A stretch of DNA of 17,992 nt from Burkholderiaceae bacterium (GTDB lineage: Bacteria > Pseudomonadota > Gammaproteobacteria > Burkholderiales > Burkholderiaceae). Position numbers and translations under genes: made by a program. Under the pieces are notes generated by a model, which saw nothing but the letters and a program-made list of their open reading frames with translations, was not told the DNA's origin and did no database searches. Shown piece after piece: positions 5,869-14,998 of this stretch (the first letter of the stretch is position 1; each line of letters begins with the position of its first letter). The stretch covers positions 1 through 17,992 of the forward strand of contig CANCQD010000042.1 of NCBI GenBank assembly GCA_947380285.1, given 5' to 3'.

Positions 5869-6331
5869 AAATAAAACAGCCTCTCAAAAACTGATAATTG
5901 AGCTGCAATACGCCAGTCCTGCGATTGAGTCCAGCCTCGGCAAAATTGCCTCACCTGCTCTTTTGAAAAAATGGGTCAAGAGCGCCATCACTATTGGCGG
6001 CTTAGTGACCCTACGCTTTGTTAATACTGCAGAGGGTAAAAAGTTGAACTTGGCTTTTCGTCAAAAAGATTACGCCACCAATGTTTTAACCTTTCCTTAT
6101 GAGTTATCCAAAAATACTTTAGCGGCAGATATTATTTTTTGCTTACCAGTGCTTCAAAAAGAGGCGAAGGAACAAAGTAAGTTGCTGAAAGCCCATTTAG
6201 CTCACCTAATTGTGCACGGCTGTCTTCATGCCCAAGGTCATGATCATGAATTAGGGCGTGATGCTAAAAAAATGGAGGCCTTAGAAATCCAAATTCTCCA
6301 GAAATTGGGCTTTACTAACCCCTATTCTTGA
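5852..6331 (+). CDS. ybeY: Endoribonuclease / rRNA maturation factor YbeY
   Basis: A 159-residue zinc-dependent protein of the UPF0054 family, involved in 16S rRNA 3'-end maturation and ribosome quality control. The metal site [11 protein letters not shown] is intact, with His122, His126 and His132 as ligands, followed by the usual [13 protein letters not shown] helix. The upstream motif [20 protein letters not shown] contains the conserved Arg70. The first 40 residues are poorly conserved, as in the family. The ATG at 5852 is preferred because AGAGGTGAG ends seven bases upstream; the second Met (5858) would be 13 bases away. It overlaps the end of miaB by 17 bases, whereas in most proteobacteria phoH lies between the two. 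corC follows after 30 bases. Confidence 0.96.
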   Translation: MHMSTKNKTASQKLIIELQYASPAIESSLGKIASPALLKKWVKSAITIGGLVTLRFVNTAEGKKLNLAFRQKDYATNVLTFPYELSKNTLAADIIFCLPVLQKEAKEQSKLLKAHLAHLIVHGCLHAQGHDHELGRDAKKMEALEIQILQKLGFTNPYS

Positions 6332-6361
6332 TTTGCCATATTTCTAAGCTATTCTTGCTAT

Positions 6362-7201
6362 ATGCCTGACCCCAATAAATCCCTTTTAGTCCGCTTGGCT
6401 GATTTTTTAAGCCCAGAACCAGCGGAGCCTAGCGAACGCCGTCAAGAACTGATCGAAACTCTACGCGAAGCGCAATCCGAGGGCTTAATAGATGCCGATG
6501 CCCTCTCGATGATTGAGGGCGTTTTTCAGGTGGGTCAATTGTGTGCTCGGGACATTCTTGTACCTCGCGCCCAAATTGACTGGATTGATATCAGCCAAGC
6601 GCTTCCTGAAATTATTAAGAGCGTGATCGAAGCTGCTCACTCCCGTTTTCCAGTGTTTGAAGGCAGTCGAGATAATGTCATTGGCATTTTATTGGCTAAA
6701 GATTTATTACGTCACGCCACTGAAAAAGACTTTCAAGTGCGCGACTGGTTGCGACCAGCCGTCTTCATTCCAGAATCCAAACGCCTCAGCGTCTTATTGC
6801 GAGACTTTAAAGATAACCGCAATCATTTAGCCATAGTGGTCGATGAATACAGCGGTGTAGCCGGAATCATTACTATTGAAGATGTACTCGAGCAAATCGT
6901 TGGCGATATTGAAGATGAGCATGATGTTGATGAAGAGGCGGATAACCTTATTGCTTTAGATAATGGTGACATTCGCGTCAAGGGAATTACTGAGCTCGAA
7001 CAATTTAATGAAATGCTTGGTACGCATTTTGAAGTTGAAGATATTGAAACAGTTGCAGGTTTAGTCATTCAACATTTAGGCCGCGTTCCCAAAATGGGTG
7101 AACTCATTGAGATTGATGGCATTGAATTTGAAGTGCAACGTGCTGACCCAAGACAAATTCATATTCTGCTTGCGCGACAAATCAATAAAAAATCTGACTG
7201 A
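6362..7201 (+). CDS. corC: CorC/YbeX family protein with paired CBS domains
   Basis: A 279-residue soluble protein of the HlyC/CorC family, tied to magnesium and cobalt efflux and, in E. coli as YbeX, to ribosome homeostasis. After an acidic N-terminal helical part come two CBS domains: residues about 66-126 (DILVPRAQIDWIDI..., FPVFEG...NVIGILLAKDLL) and about 132-190 (HLAIVVDEYSGVAGIITIEDVLEQIVGDIEDEHD). A C-terminal CorC_HlyC domain follows at about 200-275, with the typical TVAGLVIQHLGRVPKMGE. There is no membrane segment, unlike the DUF21-bearing relatives. It lies in the conserved miaB-ybeY-corC-lnt order. No convincing Shine-Dalgarno sequence precedes the ATG at 6362; the start is chosen from the family N-terminus and spacing. 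Confidence 0.95.
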   Translation: MPDPNKSLLVRLADFLSPEPAEPSERRQELIETLREAQSEGLIDADALSMIEGVFQVGQLCARDILVPRAQIDWIDISQALPEIIKSVIEAAHSRFPVFEGSRDNVIGILLAKDLLRHATEKDFQVRDWLRPAVFIPESKRLSVLLRDFKDNRNHLAIVVDEYSGVAGIITIEDVLEQIVGDIEDEHDVDEEADNLIALDNGDIRVKGITELEQFNEMLGTHFEVEDIETVAGLVIQHLGRVPKMGELIEIDGIEFEVQRADPRQIHILLARQINKKSD

Positions 7202-7209
7202 GATTCACA

Positions 7210-8742
7210 TTGTTCGATTCGCGCCCTTATCAAGCCCGTATGAGTATTAGAGTTTTCTTAGTCTTTAGTTTGTTTATATTAGGCGCAAGTCTTGCGGCTA
7301 TTGCCGAGCTGCCGTATGGCGGATGGATTCAGATACCCGTTTTAAGTCTTCTCTGGTGGCGTCTTGATCATCAACAGTCCACCTCCTTAATCAAACAATT
7401 CGCCCTAGGCCTCTCATTTGGCATCGGCTATTTTGTTGTTGGTCTGTGGTGGCTTTATATTAGTCTGCACGATGTTGGCGGCATGAATGCGCTTCTTGCA
7501 TGCATGGGAGTCTTTCTACTCTCTGCATATGTAGCGCTCTATTTTTCCTTAGCAACCTTAACAATTCCGCTGTTAAAAAAGAGTCGCCTGTCTGGCCTAT
7601 TTTTGGCGTCTAGCTGGGTGCTTGCAGAATTTCTGCGTGGCTACATCTTTACCGGATTTCCTTGGATGGGTTTTGCTGAAACTCAGTTCAATGGTCCATT
7701 CGCACCCATTGCGCCCCTCTTTGGCGGGCTAGCCTGCACCTTCTTGGCGGTATGGGCTTCCTGGGAAATTTACCAACTTCGCAAGCATGTAATTACTAGT
7801 GCACTAATGATCGTAACTGTCATTGGTATCTCGCAATTTGCCAGTTTCGCTACTTTCACAAGGCCAGCTGGAGAGCCTATCAGCGTTCGACTGATTCAAG
7901 GTAACTTTGAACAAACTCTGAAATTCAACCCTCAAGCCATTGGCCGGCAAATTGATTTCTATGCAGGAGCAATTACTAAAGAAGCGGCTAATCTCATCAT
8001 CATTCCTGAGACTGCGTTTCCATGGCCACTTCCCAATTTACCAATTGGCTTAGTCGAGTACCTACAAAATTTTTCTAATACCAGCGGTAGCAATGTTTTG
8101 TTGGGTTTGATCGGTGAAGTGCCAGGAGCGAGTGGCATGCAGTACTCGAATCGTGCAACCGGGCTCTCACCAAATACTGCTCCCTATCAATACGATAAAG
8201 CCCATCTCGTTCCCTTCGGAGAATTTATTCCTCCAGGTTTTCAGTGGTTTGTTAAAGCCTTTCATGTACCAATGAGTGACTTCGCTAGAGGGGGATTGGA
8301 TCAATCACCATTTACGATTGTGCGTAAGGACCAAGAAGACATGCATGCTGCCATTACGATTTGTTATGAAGATGTTTTTGGTGGCGAATTAGCCTCTCGC
8401 ATTCAGCAAAGCAATAAACCAGTAAACCTTCTCATCAATATGACCAATCTCGCTTGGTTTGGAGAATCGCAAGCATCCACACAACAGCTCAGACTTTCGC
8501 AACTGCGCTCTCTAGAAACTGGGCTTCCCGCCTTACGCGCTACTAATACAGGGATTACTGCGGTCCTCGGCTCCGATGGCAAAGTGCTCAAAGCGCTCCC
8601 AGAATTTACCCAAGCCACCCTTAACACCCAAGTGCAGGCCTATTCTGGCAAAACGCCTTATGTAATTTGGGGGAATGTACCGATTTTGGGTATTTCTTGC
8701 CTACTGTTGCTCTGGGGTCTGATTCGTCACAGACGTTTTTAA
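7210..8742 (+). CDS. lnt: Apolipoprotein N-acyltransferase
   Basis: A 510-residue inner-membrane enzyme that adds the third acyl chain to the N-terminal cysteine of lipoproteins. Several membrane helices occupy about 12-215, followed by a periplasmic nitrilase-like domain (about 224-475) and a final helix (484-504). The catalytic triad is visible: Glu267 (IIIPETAFPWP), Lys330 (YDKAHLVPFGEFIPP, with the second essential glutamate at 338) and Cys385 (ITICYEDVFGG). The substrate-side motif NLAWFGES is also present. The open frame begins with TTG at 7210, with TGAG just upstream and eight bases after corC. An ATG at 7240 would give a 500-residue protein that keeps all helices, and I cannot decide between them. 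Its client in this window is the lipoprotein at 1933-2220. Confidence 0.96.
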   Translation: MFDSRPYQARMSIRVFLVFSLFILGASLAAIAELPYGGWIQIPVLSLLWWRLDHQQSTSLIKQFALGLSFGIGYFVVGLWWLYISLHDVGGMNALLACMGVFLLSAYVALYFSLATLTIPLLKKSRLSGLFLASSWVLAEFLRGYIFTGFPWMGFAETQFNGPFAPIAPLFGGLACTFLAVWASWEIYQLRKHVITSALMIVTVIGISQFASFATFTRPAGEPISVRLIQGNFEQTLKFNPQAIGRQIDFYAGAITKEAANLIIIPETAFPWPLPNLPIGLVEYLQNFSNTSGSNVLLGLIGEVPGASGMQYSNRATGLSPNTAPYQYDKAHLVPFGEFIPPGFQWFVKAFHVPMSDFARGGLDQSPFTIVRKDQEDMHAAITICYEDVFGGELASRIQQSNKPVNLLINMTNLAWFGESQASTQQLRLSQLRSLETGLPALRATNTGITAVLGSDGKVLKALPEFTQATLNTQVQAYSGKTPYVIWGNVPILGISCLLLLWGLIRHRRF

Positions 8743-8801
8743 GCATTTTTAACTCCCGAGCGCTCTAGCCATGTAAAATCAACGGCTTAGCCAGGTTAAT
8801 C

Positions 8802-9692
8802 ATGCTTACTTTTCAGCAAATCATTCTCAAACTTCAAGATTATTGGGACCAACAAGGTTGTGCCCTATTGCAACCCATCGACCTCGAGGTTGGTGCAGGT
8901 ACATCTCATACCGCAACCTTCTTGCGCGCCATTGGTCCGGAGCCGTGGAAGGCAGCTTACGTTCAGCCATCCCGCCGACCAAAAGATGGTCGCTATGGCG
9001 AGAACCCAAATCGTTTGCAACACTACTACCAATATCAAGTAGTACTTAAACCAGCCCCTGAAAATATTCTCGATCTCTATTTAGGCTCCCTCGCCGCATT
9101 AGGCTTAGACCTCAAAGAAAATGATGTTCGCTTTGTAGAAGATGACTGGGAAAACCCAACTTTGGGCGCCTGGGGTCTTGGCTGGGAGGTTTGGTTGAAC
9201 GGCATGGAAGTCACTCAATTTACGTACTTCCAGCAAGTGGGTGGTTTAGATTGCAAGCCTGTTCTTGGTGAAATCACTTACGGTATCGAACGTTTAGCAA
9301 TGTACATCCAGAACTGCTCGAACGTATATGACTTAGTGTGGGCCGATGGCATCTCTTATGGTGATGTATATCACCAGAATGAAGTTGAGCAATCTTGTTA
9401 TAACTTTGAACACTCTAATACCGATTTACTCTTTGCTAATTTCACAAACTACGAAAGTGAAGCCAAGCGCTTGATGGAAGTTCCATTAGCGCTACCCGCT
9501 TATGAAATGGTTCTGAAAGCTGCACATACATTTAATCTGCTGGATGCTCGTGGTGCTATCTCAGTTACTGAGCGTGCAGCCTATATCGGCCGCATTCGCA
9601 ATCTTTCTCGCGCAGTTGCTCAAGCCTACTTTGAGTCTAGAGAAAAGCTGGGCTTCCCAATGTGTCAACGTCAAGCTAAAGCGCAGGCTTAA
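8802..9692 (+). CDS. glyQ: Glycyl-tRNA synthetase alpha subunit
   Basis: A 296-residue class II aminoacyl-tRNA synthetase catalytic subunit of the bacterial alpha2-beta2 glycyl type. The sequence is highly conserved: [59 protein letters not shown] (class II motif 2 region) and [13 protein letters not shown] (motif 3). Length matches the family (about 300). It is 59 bases after lnt and 27 bases before glyS. The gap holds TAAAAT at 8774-8779, a possible -10 box with no good -35, so a private promoter is only a possibility. No T-box leader is visible. Only a weak AGG precedes the ATG. Confidence 0.98.
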   Translation: MLTFQQIILKLQDYWDQQGCALLQPIDLEVGAGTSHTATFLRAIGPEPWKAAYVQPSRRPKDGRYGENPNRLQHYYQYQVVLKPAPENILDLYLGSLAALGLDLKENDVRFVEDDWENPTLGAWGLGWEVWLNGMEVTQFTYFQQVGGLDCKPVLGEITYGIERLAMYIQNCSNVYDLVWADGISYGDVYHQNEVEQSCYNFEHSNTDLLFANFTNYESEAKRLMEVPLALPAYEMVLKAAHTFNLLDARGAISVTERAAYIGRIRNLSRAVAQAYFESREKLGFPMCQRQAKAQA

Positions 9693-9719
9693 GCACATCG
9701 AGATTTCTGCATTTCATCT

Positions 9720-11858
9720 ATGAGCACATCTAATTCAAAACCCCAATCAGCGACTGTATTGATTGAGGTATTTACTGAAGAACTTCCGCCAAAGTCATTA
9801 CGTCGCTTAGGTGATGCATTTAGCGAAGGTATCTTTGCAGCACTTAAATCAGCCGGCTTGGCATCTGATTTATCTAAAGTGACCGGCTTTGCCACTCCAC
9901 GCCGATTGGCTATTCAAGTGACAGATGTTCTAGATCAAGCACCTGATTTCCCGGTACGTGAAAAATTACTACCTACTAGCATTGCATTTGATGCTGAAGG
10001 CAAGGCTAGTGCACCTTTACTCAAGAAATTAGGTGCTCTTGGGTATGGAGATATTGATCTGGCCACTTTAGAAAAAGCTGGTGAAGGTAAAAATGAAGCT
10101 CTCTACCTTAATGTCGTCGCTAAAGGTGCCGTACTTGCGCAAACAGCACAAGCCGCCCTTGAACAAACATTAAGCAAGCTACCCATTGCCAAAATGATGC
10201 ATTACCAAGTGCTACAGAAGGATGGCCAATTAGCCGATGTGCAATTTGCTCGTCCTGCTCACCGCATCATTGCACTTCATGGTAGCACCACTTTAAATAT
10301 CAGCGCCTTAGGTATTGATGCAGCCAATCAAACTGAGGGGCATCGTTTTCTAGCCCCTGGTCTATTTACCATAAGCAATGCAGACCAATACGAAGTAGAT
10401 TTGCAATCCAAGACGAAGGTTATTCCTAGTTTTAATCAGCGTCGTGCGCAAATTGAAACTGCCCTTTTGAAAGCAGCTGGTGATGATTTAGTGTTGATGC
10501 CAGATAGCCTTCTAGATGAAGTAACAGCTCTCGTTGAGTGGCCAGCCATCTACGAATGCCATTTTGATCAAGAATTCTTGGAAGTCCCACAAGAGTGCTT
10601 GATTTTGACAATGCAAACTAATCAAAAGTACTTTGCATTAACAGATAAGCAAGGCAAATTACGCAATCGCTTTTTGATTGTTTCTAATATAGAAACTAGT
10701 AAGCCCGATGCCATTATCTCGGGTAATGAGCGCGTTGTTCGCCCGCGCCTCTCTGATGCACGCTTCTTCTTCCAGCAAGATCAAAAGCGCCCATTAGCTT
10801 CCCGTGTGGCAGATCTTGGCAAGGTGGTCTATCACAATCAATTGGGCAATCAATTGGATCGCACTAAGCGCGTTCAAGGACTTGCTGTTGGTATTGCAAA
10901 AAAACTGGGTGCTGATGAACAACTAGCCTCCCGCGCCGCAGAAATTGCTAAAACAGACTTATTAACCGATATGGTTGGCGAGTTCCCAGAATTGCAAGGA
11001 ATCATGGGTCGCTATTACGCTACGCATGATGGCGAGAATGCAGAGGTCGCCAGTGCCTGTAGCGAACACTATATGCCACGCTTTGCAGGCGATACTCTTC
11101 CGCAAACCCAAACCGGCACGATCTTAGCAATTGCTGACAAACTAGAAACTCTGGTTGGTATTTGGGGTGTTGGACTTGCGCCTACAGGCGATAAAGACCC
11201 TTATGCCCTTCGTCGTCATGCCCTGGGTATTTGCCGCTTACTCTTAGAAAAAAATCTTTCTCTTAATTTGCCTGAATTAATTGAGCTGGCTCGTGCACAG
11301 TTTCCGCAAGCAGATGTGCAAGAGAAAGCCAAAGCTGCTGATATTTACGCCTTTATTATTGATCGCTTACGCGCCTATTTGCGTGACCAATCAGTTGCCG
11401 GCAAAGCATTTACTAGCGCAGAGATTGATGCTGTACTGAGTCAAGATCCAGCGCAAATCAATGATTTGATTGAACGCTTAACAGCCTTACGTGAATTCAA
11501 TGCTCTTCCAGAAGCCGCCCAACTGGCTGCCGCTAATAAGCGTATTAGCAATATCCTCAAGAAAACTACGACAGCGATTCCTAAATCTTGCTCAGCAACA
11601 TTACTGCAAATTTCAGCGGAGGCAACATTACATCAAGCATTAGAGGCAGTCACTCCTACACTCAATGCTGCTTATGAAAAACGTCAGTTTGTTGAGCTCT
11701 TAAGAGCCCTCGTAGCCTTAAGTGAGCCAATTGACCAATTCTTTGCAGACGTCATGGTGATGGATCCCAACCCTGAGTTGCGTGATAACCGTTTAGCCCT
11801 CCTGCAACAACTTCACCAGAAAATGAATCTCGTTGCCGATCTCGGCAAATTAGCATGA
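9720..11858 (+). CDS. glyS: Glycyl-tRNA synthetase beta subunit
   Basis: A 712-residue partner of GlyQ that binds tRNA-Gly and supports charging. The N-terminus TVLIEVFTEELPPKSLRRLG is diagnostic, as are VPQECLILTMQTNQKYFAL (about 290-308), SDARFFFQQDQKRPL, TDLLTDMVGEFPELQGIMGRYYA and GDKDPYALRRHALGICRLL. The C-terminal third is the DALR-like anticodon-binding region. Length is in the usual range (about 690-720). The start is the first ATG after glyQ and matches the family N-terminus, although its ribosome binding site is weak. It overlaps gmhB by ATGA, so translation of the phosphatase is probably coupled. Confidence 0.98.
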   Translation: MSTSNSKPQSATVLIEVFTEELPPKSLRRLGDAFSEGIFAALKSAGLASDLSKVTGFATPRRLAIQVTDVLDQAPDFPVREKLLPTSIAFDAEGKASAPLLKKLGALGYGDIDLATLEKAGEGKNEALYLNVVAKGAVLAQTAQAALEQTLSKLPIAKMMHYQVLQKDGQLADVQFARPAHRIIALHGSTTLNISALGIDAANQTEGHRFLAPGLFTISNADQYEVDLQSKTKVIPSFNQRRAQIETALLKAAGDDLVLMPDSLLDEVTALVEWPAIYECHFDQEFLEVPQECLILTMQTNQKYFALTDKQGKLRNRFLIVSNIETSKPDAIISGNERVVRPRLSDARFFFQQDQKRPLASRVADLGKVVYHNQLGNQLDRTKRVQGLAVGIAKKLGADEQLASRAAEIAKTDLLTDMVGEFPELQGIMGRYYATHDGENAEVASACSEHYMPRFAGDTLPQTQTGTILAIADKLETLVGIWGVGLAPTGDKDPYALRRHALGICRLLLEKNLSLNLPELIELARAQFPQADVQEKAKAADIYAFIIDRLRAYLRDQSVAGKAFTSAEIDAVLSQDPAQINDLIERLTALREFNALPEAAQLAAANKRISNILKKTTTAIPKSCSATLLQISAEATLHQALEAVTPTLNAAYEKRQFVELLRALVALSEPIDQFFADVMVMDPNPELRDNRLALLQQLHQKMNLVADLGKLA

Positions 11859-12427
11859 GCACTAGCTCCCCTAAATTAATCATTCTTGATCGCGATGGTG
11901 TGATCAATGAAGATAGCGATGAGTATGTGAAATCGGTAGACGAATGGATCCCTCTTCCAGGAAGTTTGGAAGCAATTGCCTTGTTAAATCAAGGTGGCTA
12001 TCAAATTGCTATCGCGACTAATCAGTCTGGTCTCTCAAGAGGCTACTTCACAATTACTGATTTACATGCCATGCACAGCAAGATGGATGCCCTACTAAAA
12101 CCATTAGGCGGTCGTATCGACAGCATCTTTTTTTGCCCTCATCAGGACGCACATCAGTGTGATTGCCGTAAACCTGCACCAGGCATGATGAAGGAAATTG
12201 CGTTGCGCTACAAGAAGACGAATAGCATCAAGCCGCTGACAGGAGTTCCTGTAGTAGGAGATTCATTACGCGATCTCCAGGCTGGGGCAGTGTTGGGCGC
12301 TACGCCACATTTAGTACTAACCGGCAAGGGTGAACAGACGCTCGCAAAAGGTAAGTTGCCAGAAGGGACGCAAATTCATGCTGATCTCCTGGCTTTTGCA
12401 AATGCACTTCTAGAGAACAAGGTTTAG
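11855..12427 (+). CDS. gmhB: D-glycero-beta-D-manno-heptose-1,7-bisphosphate 7-phosphatase
   Basis: A 190-residue HAD-superfamily phosphatase that removes the C7 phosphate in ADP-heptose synthesis for the LPS inner core. HAD motif I is LDRDGVINED with Asp12 (nucleophile) and Asp14. Motif II is the Thr/Ser of ATNQSG (54-59), Lys106 lies in CRKPAPGM, and the acidic motif is GD at 135-136. A structural zinc site is formed by Cys94, His96, Cys102 and Cys104 (CPHQDAHQCDC), the hallmark separating GmhB from histidinol phosphatases. The C-terminus is typical. It overlaps glyS by four bases and plsC follows after seven bases. Together with lptD and surA it points to a heptose-containing LPS. Confidence 0.94.
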   Translation: MSTSSPKLIILDRDGVINEDSDEYVKSVDEWIPLPGSLEAIALLNQGGYQIAIATNQSGLSRGYFTITDLHAMHSKMDALLKPLGGRIDSIFFCPHQDAHQCDCRKPAPGMMKEIALRYKKTNSIKPLTGVPVVGDSLRDLQAGAVLGATPHLVLTGKGEQTLAKGKLPEGTQIHADLLAFANALLENKV

Positions 12428-12434
12428 ACCAATC

Positions 12435-13169
12435 ATGAAATTGATTCGCTCCATCCTCTTCGCCTTATTTTTATTGGTGTTCACGCCAATCTGGTCAGTG
12501 TTGTGCATGATCGCCTTTCCATTTCTAAGCCCTGAAAACCGCTATACCTTTATTGGACTCTGGAATAAAGTTGTTATCGCTCTATTGAAACCACTATGTG
12601 GTATTCATTATGAAATCCGCGGAATGGAAAACATGCAGGCCGTTCTCAATGAGCGCGTCATTATCCTCAGCAAACATCAGTCTGCTTACGAAACAATTGC
12701 TTACATCGCATTGCTACCTAAACAGCTCTGCTTCGTCTTTAAGCGTGAATTACTCTGGATTCCATTTTTTGGCTGGGCCTTAGCATTACTAAAGATGATC
12801 CACATTAATCGCTCTAATAAGCAGTCAGCTGCCCATTCCGTAGCGACTCAGGGTCGTAAACGCTTGAGCGAGGGTAAATGGATCATGCTTTTTCCAGAAG
12901 GCACTAGGACGCCTACCGGCTCAAATAAGCCTTATCGCAAAGGTGGCACACGCCTTGCTAGCGCTACTGATGCCTTAGTGATTCCGATTGCACATAATGC
13001 TGGTCGCTGCTGGCCAAAGAATAGTTTTATTAAACAACCGGGTACCGTCATTTTTTCAATAGGGCCGGCCATTAGCTCAAAGAATAAATCTGCAGAGCAG
13101 CTCCAACAAGAAGTGGAGGGTTGGATTGAGACTGAAATGCGCGTAATCGACCCCAGCGCTTATCAATAA
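12435..13169 (+). CDS. plsC: 1-acyl-sn-glycerol-3-phosphate acyltransferase (PlsC-like)
   Basis: A 244-residue membrane-bound acyltransferase that makes phosphatidic acid from lysophosphatidic acid. An N-terminal hydrophobic stretch (about 5-30) anchors it. Motif I is KHQSAYE with His81 and, four residues later, Glu86 in place of the usual Asp (HX4E). Motif III FPEGTRTPTGSNKPYRKGG (153-171) and a later VIPIAHNAGRCWP segment are typical. Motif II is in FKRELLWIPFFGWAL. An acidic residue at position 86 is likely to serve the same role. Another lysophospholipid substrate is possible. It ends the plus-strand gene string and is convergent with rsmA; the 38-base gap shows no clear terminator. Confidence 0.88.
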   Translation: MKLIRSILFALFLLVFTPIWSVLCMIAFPFLSPENRYTFIGLWNKVVIALLKPLCGIHYEIRGMENMQAVLNERVIILSKHQSAYETIAYIALLPKQLCFVFKRELLWIPFFGWALALLKMIHINRSNKQSAAHSVATQGRKRLSEGKWIMLFPEGTRTPTGSNKPYRKGGTRLASATDALVIPIAHNAGRCWPKNSFIKQPGTVIFSIGPAISSKNKSAEQLQQEVEGWIETEMRVIDPSAYQ

Positions 13170-13207
13170 AACTATCAGAAGGTATTAAATCAGTATTGAT
13201 TATTGAT

Positions 13208-13984
13208 TTATGAGGCGAGAACCTCAGCCCACTCAATATAGCGATCCACTGAAATATCCTGAGCCCTCGCTTTAAGCTCTGTCTCAGTCAAGCTTAATCT
13301 ATCAGCAAAAGCACTCAGGTTGGTACGCAACATTTTTCTTCTTTGAGCAAACGCTGAGGCAACCACTTTCTCCAAGGAACTCCACTGCACATCTGTTAGA
13401 GCAAAATCTCTCCGGGGGATCATGCGCACCACAGCTGAGTTCACCTTAGGCTGAGGGTCAAACGCTTCAGGTGGAACCTCTAATACCAGCTCCATATCGT
13501 AGCGAGCCTGAAGCATGACTGATAGCCTGCTGAAATCAGAGCTCCCCGCCTTTGCAACCATTCGTTCCACCACTTCCGCTTGGAGCATAAAGACCTGCTC
13601 ATCAATATGACTTGCAGCGGTCACTAAATGAAACAGCAGTGGCGATGAGATGTTGTATGGCAGATTACCGACTACCTTACATAACCCCTTTTTAGTAGTG
13701 CGATCCTGAGCCCATGCAAAAAAATCAAATTTGAGGGCATCGCCTTCGATAACCTTTAGACCTTTCAGATTTTTCTCATTCCAATATGCCACCAAGTCTC
13801 GGTCAATCTCCAGAAGATCCAAGTGATCAAGATTGCTGAGTAAAGGAAGCGTGAGTGCACCCAAGCCCGGCCCTATCTCAATCACGTGCATATCAACACT
13901 GGGATTGATGAGCGCAACGATGGAATAAATAATGCCGTTATCTTGCAGAAAATTCTGGCCAAATCGTTTACGAGCGCGATGCAT
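13208..13984 (-). CDS. rsmA: 16S rRNA (adenine1518/1519-N6)-dimethyltransferase RsmA/KsgA
   Basis: A 258-residue SAM-dependent enzyme that dimethylates two adjacent adenosines in the 3' hairpin of 16S rRNA, a late check on small-subunit assembly. The N-terminus RKRFGQNFLQD, the SAM loop VIEIGPGLGALT (34-45), the acidic ribose-binding motif LEIDRD (58-63), the catalytic NLPYNISSPLL (107-117) and FDPQPKVNSAVV (175-186) are all intact. Length is normal. It lies nine bases after pdxA on the same strand, last in the lptD-surA-pdxA-rsmA series seen in many proteobacteria; apaG, which often follows in enterics, is not here. Confidence 0.98.
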   Translation of the reverse strand: MHRARKRFGQNFLQDNGIIYSIVALINPSVDMHVIEIGPGLGALTLPLLSNLDHLDLLEIDRDLVAYWNEKNLKGLKVIEGDALKFDFFAWAQDRTTKKGLCKVVGNLPYNISSPLLFHLVTAASHIDEQVFMLQAEVVERMVAKAGSSDFSRLSVMLQARYDMELVLEVPPEAFDPQPKVNSAVVRMIPRRDFALTDVQWSSLEKVVASAFAQRRKMLRTNLSAFADRLSLTETELKARAQDISVDRYIEWAEVLAS

Positions 13985-13993
13985 GTTTTGGTC

Positions 13994-14998
13994 TTACTTT
14001 CTTTGATTAAGTGCTAATTGGTAAGCCAAACGTAAAGCCTCAAGCATGCTGCCTGAGTCTGCTAAACCCTTACCGGCAATATCTAAAGCAGTTCCGTGAT
14101 CTACCGAGGTGCGGATGATAGGCAGTCCTAAAGTGACATTTACACCATTTCCAAAAGTAACGAATTTAAATGGTGCTAAACCTTGATCGTGATACATCGC
14201 AATGAAAGCATCAACGTGTGCAATAGATTCAGAATCAAACATCGTATCGCCAGGATATGGACCTGACACATTTATTCCACCCCTTTGAGCGGCCTCAATT
14301 GCAGGCGAAATCACCTCTATCTCTTCGCTACCCAAATAACCCGACTCTCCCGCATGAGGATTTAAACCCGCAACTCGAATGTGGGGCTTTGCGATTCCGA
14401 ATTTTTTCTGCAAGTCTTGATTTACGATTTTAATCGTTTGCAATATGAGCTCATAACTGAGCGCTTTTGGAACTTCTTTTAAAGGAAGATGAGTGGTAAC
14501 CAGAGCTACTCGTAGATCCTCAGAAGTCTTCAACCCCAAGAAGCCAACTGCCAAGGGTGCGCACAACATCATCACTACATGAGAGATATGACAACGCTGC
14601 GCAAGATACTCGGTATGCCCTGTAAATGGAGTCCCAGCGTCATTAACAATGCTTTTTTGGAGTGGTGCGGTCACCATTGCATCAAAGCGACCTTGCTTGC
14701 AACCATCAATTGCCTGATCCAAAAGATTGATCACATACGGAGCATTTTGTGAATTCAAACTCCCTGGGATTACAGAAACCCCAAGCGGGGTGGATTGAAT
14801 TTGCAATCGACTAGATAAATCTGAGCTTAAGTTTTTAGGCAAAGTCAGTAGCTTGTCATTACCTAATAAAGTTATTCGAGCATCAGCATGCTCACCTAAA
14901 AACCTAAGCGACGCAGCTAGAGAAACTTCTGGCCCAACACCGGCTGGTTCACCAGTGCTTACAACGAGATTAACGAGGGGCGCTGCTTGCGGCATCAT
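13994..14998 (-). CDS. pdxA: 4-hydroxythreonine-4-phosphate dehydrogenase
   Basis: A 334-residue NAD-dependent enzyme of the DXP-dependent pyridoxal phosphate pathway. The N-terminal STGEPAGVGPE is diagnostic. The metal-binding histidines are visible at His170 (TTHLPL), His215 (LNPHAGESG) and His270 (AMYHDQGLAPFK), each four residues later than in E. coli PdxA. TPFTGHTEYLA and RTSVDHGTALDIAGKG are also typical. Two ATG codons occur in tandem at 14998 and 14995 and either may be used. The start overlaps the 3' end of surA by 29 bases, which suggests translational coupling. The C-terminus is nine bases from rsmA. Confidence 0.97.
   Translation of the reverse strand: MMPQAAPLVNLVVSTGEPAGVGPEVSLAASLRFLGEHADARITLLGNDKLLTLPKNLSSDLSSRLQIQSTPLGVSVIPGSLNSQNAPYVINLLDQAIDGCKQGRFDAMVTAPLQKSIVNDAGTPFTGHTEYLAQRCHISHVVMMLCAPLAVGFLGLKTSEDLRVALVTTHLPLKEVPKALSYELILQTIKIVNQDLQKKFGIAKPHIRVAGLNPHAGESGYLGSEEIEVISPAIEAAQRGGINVSGPYPGDTMFDSESIAHVDAFIAMYHDQGLAPFKFVTFGNGVNVTLGLPIIRTSVDHGTALDIAGKGLADSGSMLEALRLAYQLALNQRK

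Noticed and set aside
8743..8801. T-box or other riboswitch ahead of glyQ
   Set aside because: The gap is 59 bases, far too short, with no recognisable specifier or antiterminator structure.
8827..9049. Several open frames of 60-68 codons overlapping the start of glyQ in other frames
   Set aside because: They are shadows of a highly conserved gene, with no ribosome binding sites or recognisable protein features.
13170..13207. Bidirectional terminator between convergent plsC and rsmA
   Set aside because: The only hairpin (AATCA/TGATT) is five AT-rich pairs without a T run.
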